Shown one piece after another: positions 61,692 through 64,000 of a DNA stretch of 64,000 bases. This DNA is from Synanceia verrucosa. Taxonomy: Eukaryota > Chordata > Actinopteri > Perciformes > Synanceiidae. Position numbers and translations under genes: made by a program. Below the pieces are notes generated by a model. The model did no database searches. It was not told the origin of the DNA and saw nothing but the letters and a program-made list of their open reading frames with translations. Each line of letters begins with the position of its first letter. Position 1 is the first letter of the stretch. The stretch is taken from NCBI GenBank assembly GCA_029721515.1, contig CM056565.1, positions 9,674,742 through 9,738,741 of the forward strand. Reading direction: 5' to 3'.

Positions 61692-63299
61692 CAGTCATGG
61701 AAAAAATTATTAGACCACCCTTGTTTTCTTCAATTTCTTGTTAATTTTAATGCCTGGCTCAACTAAAGGTACATTTGTTTGGACAATTATAATGATAACA
61801 ACAAAAATAGCTCATGAGAGTTTAATTTAAGAACTAAGGATTATTCATTTTCCATGGTTTTCTTGATAATAACCAAAATTACTTAAATTCTTACATCAAT
61901 AGCTATGGCATTGTACCGCCAAAAACACTACTTTTAAGCATTCCATGTTTTCTTTTCTGTTTGCTTTAAACACATGATACACACAAGAGTTAATACTTGA
62001 TTGCATAACCATTGTTTTTGATGACTGCAGCCATGCGTCTTGGCATGCTCTCCACCAGCTTCTGACATTGTTCTGCTGTCACAGCAGCCCATTCCTGTTG
62101 GACAAATTCAAACAAATTTTCTTTGTTTTTGGGCTTGTGGTTCTCCATTTTGAGTTTGATGATTTTCCACAGGTTTTCAATTGGATTAAGATCTGGTGAT
62201 TGAGCAGGCCAAGGCATGGTGCGAATGTTGTGGTTCTCCATCCAGGCTTTAACTGACCTTGCCGTGTGGCAAGGGGCATTGTCTTGTTGGAAAATCCAGT
62301 CATTCGAGGCAGGAAAGAGTTTTCCAGCTGATGGAAGAAGACTGTTTTCAAGGGTAGTCCTGTACTTGACCTGGTTCATTCGGCCTTCACACAATTGCAT
62401 TTGCCCTGTTCCACTCAGACTGAAACAACCCCAGATCATGACTGATCCACCCCCATGTTTTACTGTAGGGGCAAGACAGTCTGGGTTGTAAGCTTCTCCA
62501 GGCTTCCTCCTAACCAGTAAGTTGGCTGGAGTGGGCATCAATTCAAAATTGGATTCATCACTGAAGAGAACCTTAGCCCAATCATCAACAGTCCAATCCT
62601 TGTGGTCTCGAGCAAAGAGTAACCGGGCCTTCCTCTGCCTTTCATTGATGAAGGGCTTCTTGCGTGCTCTGTGTGACTTCAAACCAGCTTCAACAAGTCG
62701 GTTTCGAACTGTCCTTGCCGAGCAAGTCACATTTCTCGACAGTGCCCACTCATTTTTAAGGTCCCTGGAGGTCTGACGACGATTCCTGACACAGGAACGG
62801 ATGAGTGCACGGTCATCTCGTGGGGTAGAAAGAGCGTTTCCTGCCACGGCCAGGTAGCAATTTGGTAGTGCCATGTTCAGCTTGTTTTTTTTTGTTGTAA
62901 TGAACGGCTGTCTTGGAGATCTTCAGTTTTTCGCTACCTGTCTCTCACTCATGCCAATTTCCAGCAGTGCCAAGATGGCTGCCTTTGTTGCTTCACATAA
63001 TTCTTTTGTTTTAGGCATTATGTGAGAGCTGACAACTTCTGAGTTGTGCTACGGCTTGAATGTAAGCAGGAAACCACTCTAGGCCTTTGCATGTGCAGTG
63101 CTGCTTGTGACATGAAATGGCCTCTTATATACCCTGGGAATCAATTAAGCTTAAGAATGTCAAATAGGACATAAAGTATTATGTGACCAGCTGCATTTTT
63201 TGTTGTGTTCATTGTATTATATGTTTAGTGGTACCAGATATTAGAATGAACAAGAAATTGAAGAAAACAAGGGTGGTCTAATAATTTTTTCCATGACTG
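61692..63299 (-). mobile_element. Tc1/mariner transposon, copy 2 (1608 bp)
   Basis: Nearly identical to copy 1 at 2096: I counted about fifteen differences by eye over the full length. It has the same roughly 50-bp perfect inverted repeats and a TA duplication at 61690-61691 and 63300-63301. It is in the same orientation as copy 1. Inserted upstream of the npas2 start codon, probably in its first intron. Confidence 0.96.
61990..63018 (-). pseudogene. Tc1-type transposase, N-terminally broken (copy 2)
   Basis: From an internal ATG at 62874 a 294-codon frame is open to 61990. It includes the first catalytic Asp region ('VLFSDESNFEL'), 'DNAPCH' and 'NPIENLW', so the DD34E catalytic core is complete. 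Upstream of it, one T is missing in the T-run near 62930 relative to copy 1, which creates a stop just after 'RQVAKN', and one T is gained near 62890. The DNA-binding domain starting at 63018 is thus separated from the catalytic domain, and the protein is probably inactive in this copy. Confidence 0.9.
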
Positions 63300-63301
63300 T
63301 A

Positions 63302-64000
63302 TATGTGCAATTTATAGAATACAATAAATATCACATAGTGAAGTTAACTAGTTTTAATACTCACTCCCATTCCCTGTGGGTGGATGGACAGGGGCCCCCA
63401 AAGTCAGAAAGGTTGTCCATACTCACTCCTTTTCCCAACCAGGCCCTTTCTGAGGTCTTATAAGTCCCATCCGTGCCCACCTCCTCTGAACACTTTTTTG
63501 GAAAACCCTAATGTGGACCAGTTGTCCACCACCTCCTCGAGTCCACCAAAGAAACACCAAATCCTGTGAAATCAGACAAATTACAGCATCCTGTAAGAGG
63601 CCATTTTGTTGAAGATGCATAAAGCCATAAAGTTGGTAATTATTTTCTTTGGGACCTGAGTAAAAGAACATACAGGAGGATGTCAAATGTCAAAAAATAC
63701 CTATAGTGGCCATTTGTCAAAAAACAATAAAACAAACATAATCAAAAGGCCACTGATGCACCATGGGGATGTGGTTTAACGCAGGCAAAAGAAGATGAAT
63801 GTCCATAACAGATCTTGCGTTTTGTTGTGATTTATTTCCAAAGTAATGAACAAACAAAAGAACAAAGAAAGTCATGACTGCTGGTGCCTCCTTTGTGCTG
63901 GTAAAAAACCATAGGCCTACCCAGGTGCATGCTGGTTCACAAGGTGCCTACCCACTCAAATAACCTCAGGTTTCCAATTACCAAAAAATAAACCAAATTT
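63302..64000. other. Right edge, nothing recognised
   Basis: About 700 bp without a recognisable exon or repeat. It may belong to the 5' part of npas2 or to the next intergenic region. Confidence 0.4.

Overview
The window is vertebrate nuclear DNA and almost certainly comes from a ray-finned (teleost, probably percomorph) fish. It is AT-rich, with intron-split genes using GT-AG splice sites, Tc1 transposons, a teleost tRNA-type SINE, LINE tails, MITEs and many CA/TA microsatellites. There is no operon structure, CRISPR array or prokaryotic feature.

Five protein-coding genes could be reconstructed exon by exon. On the minus strand, reading right to left, gab3 (docking adaptor, 559 aa), amer1 (APC/Wnt membrane scaffold, 1021 aa, single coding exon) and zc3h12b (Regnase-family PIN/CCCH ribonuclease, 848 aa) lie head to tail. 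radx (plus strand, 15 coding exons, 824 aa; ssDNA-binding antagonist of RAD51 at replication forks) is divergent from gab3. It converges on npas2 (minus strand, 20 coding exons, about 852 aa; bHLH-PAS circadian transcription factor). Exon phases close exactly for gab3, zc3h12b and radx. In npas2 they close except for one extra base in the PAS-B exon, which is either a real frameshift or an assembly error; this is the most important point to check. The human orthologues of the first four genes are X-linked, whereas human NPAS2 is on chromosome 2, so this is a teleost conserved block plus npas2.

Layout: 1-5.4 kb, intergenic DNA with a Tc1 copy and MITE/LINE remnants; 5.4-11.35 kb, probable long zc3h12b 3' UTR carrying a hAT-type MITE; 11.35-19.5 kb, zc3h12b; 20-26.2 kb, amer1; 26.6-37.1 kb, gab3; 37.1-39.8 kb, intergenic spacer with a 30-bp minisatellite, a truncated SINE and a CTCF-like site; 39.85-44.7 kb, radx; about 45.3-60.5 kb, npas2, with nested repeats in its last intron; 61.7-63.3 kb, a second, nearly identical Tc1 copy upstream of the npas2 start codon; 63.3-64 kb, unassigned.

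The genes do not form one pathway. They cover receptor-tyrosine-kinase signalling (gab3), Wnt signalling (amer1), mRNA decay (zc3h12b), fork protection (radx) and the circadian clock (npas2). I found no convincing new multi-gene system. The unusual items are the npas2 frameshift, its polyglutamine tracts and NAGNAG acceptors, perfect alternating purine-pyrimidine palindromes, a minisatellite with higher-order structure, and two Tc1 copies with complementary lesions.
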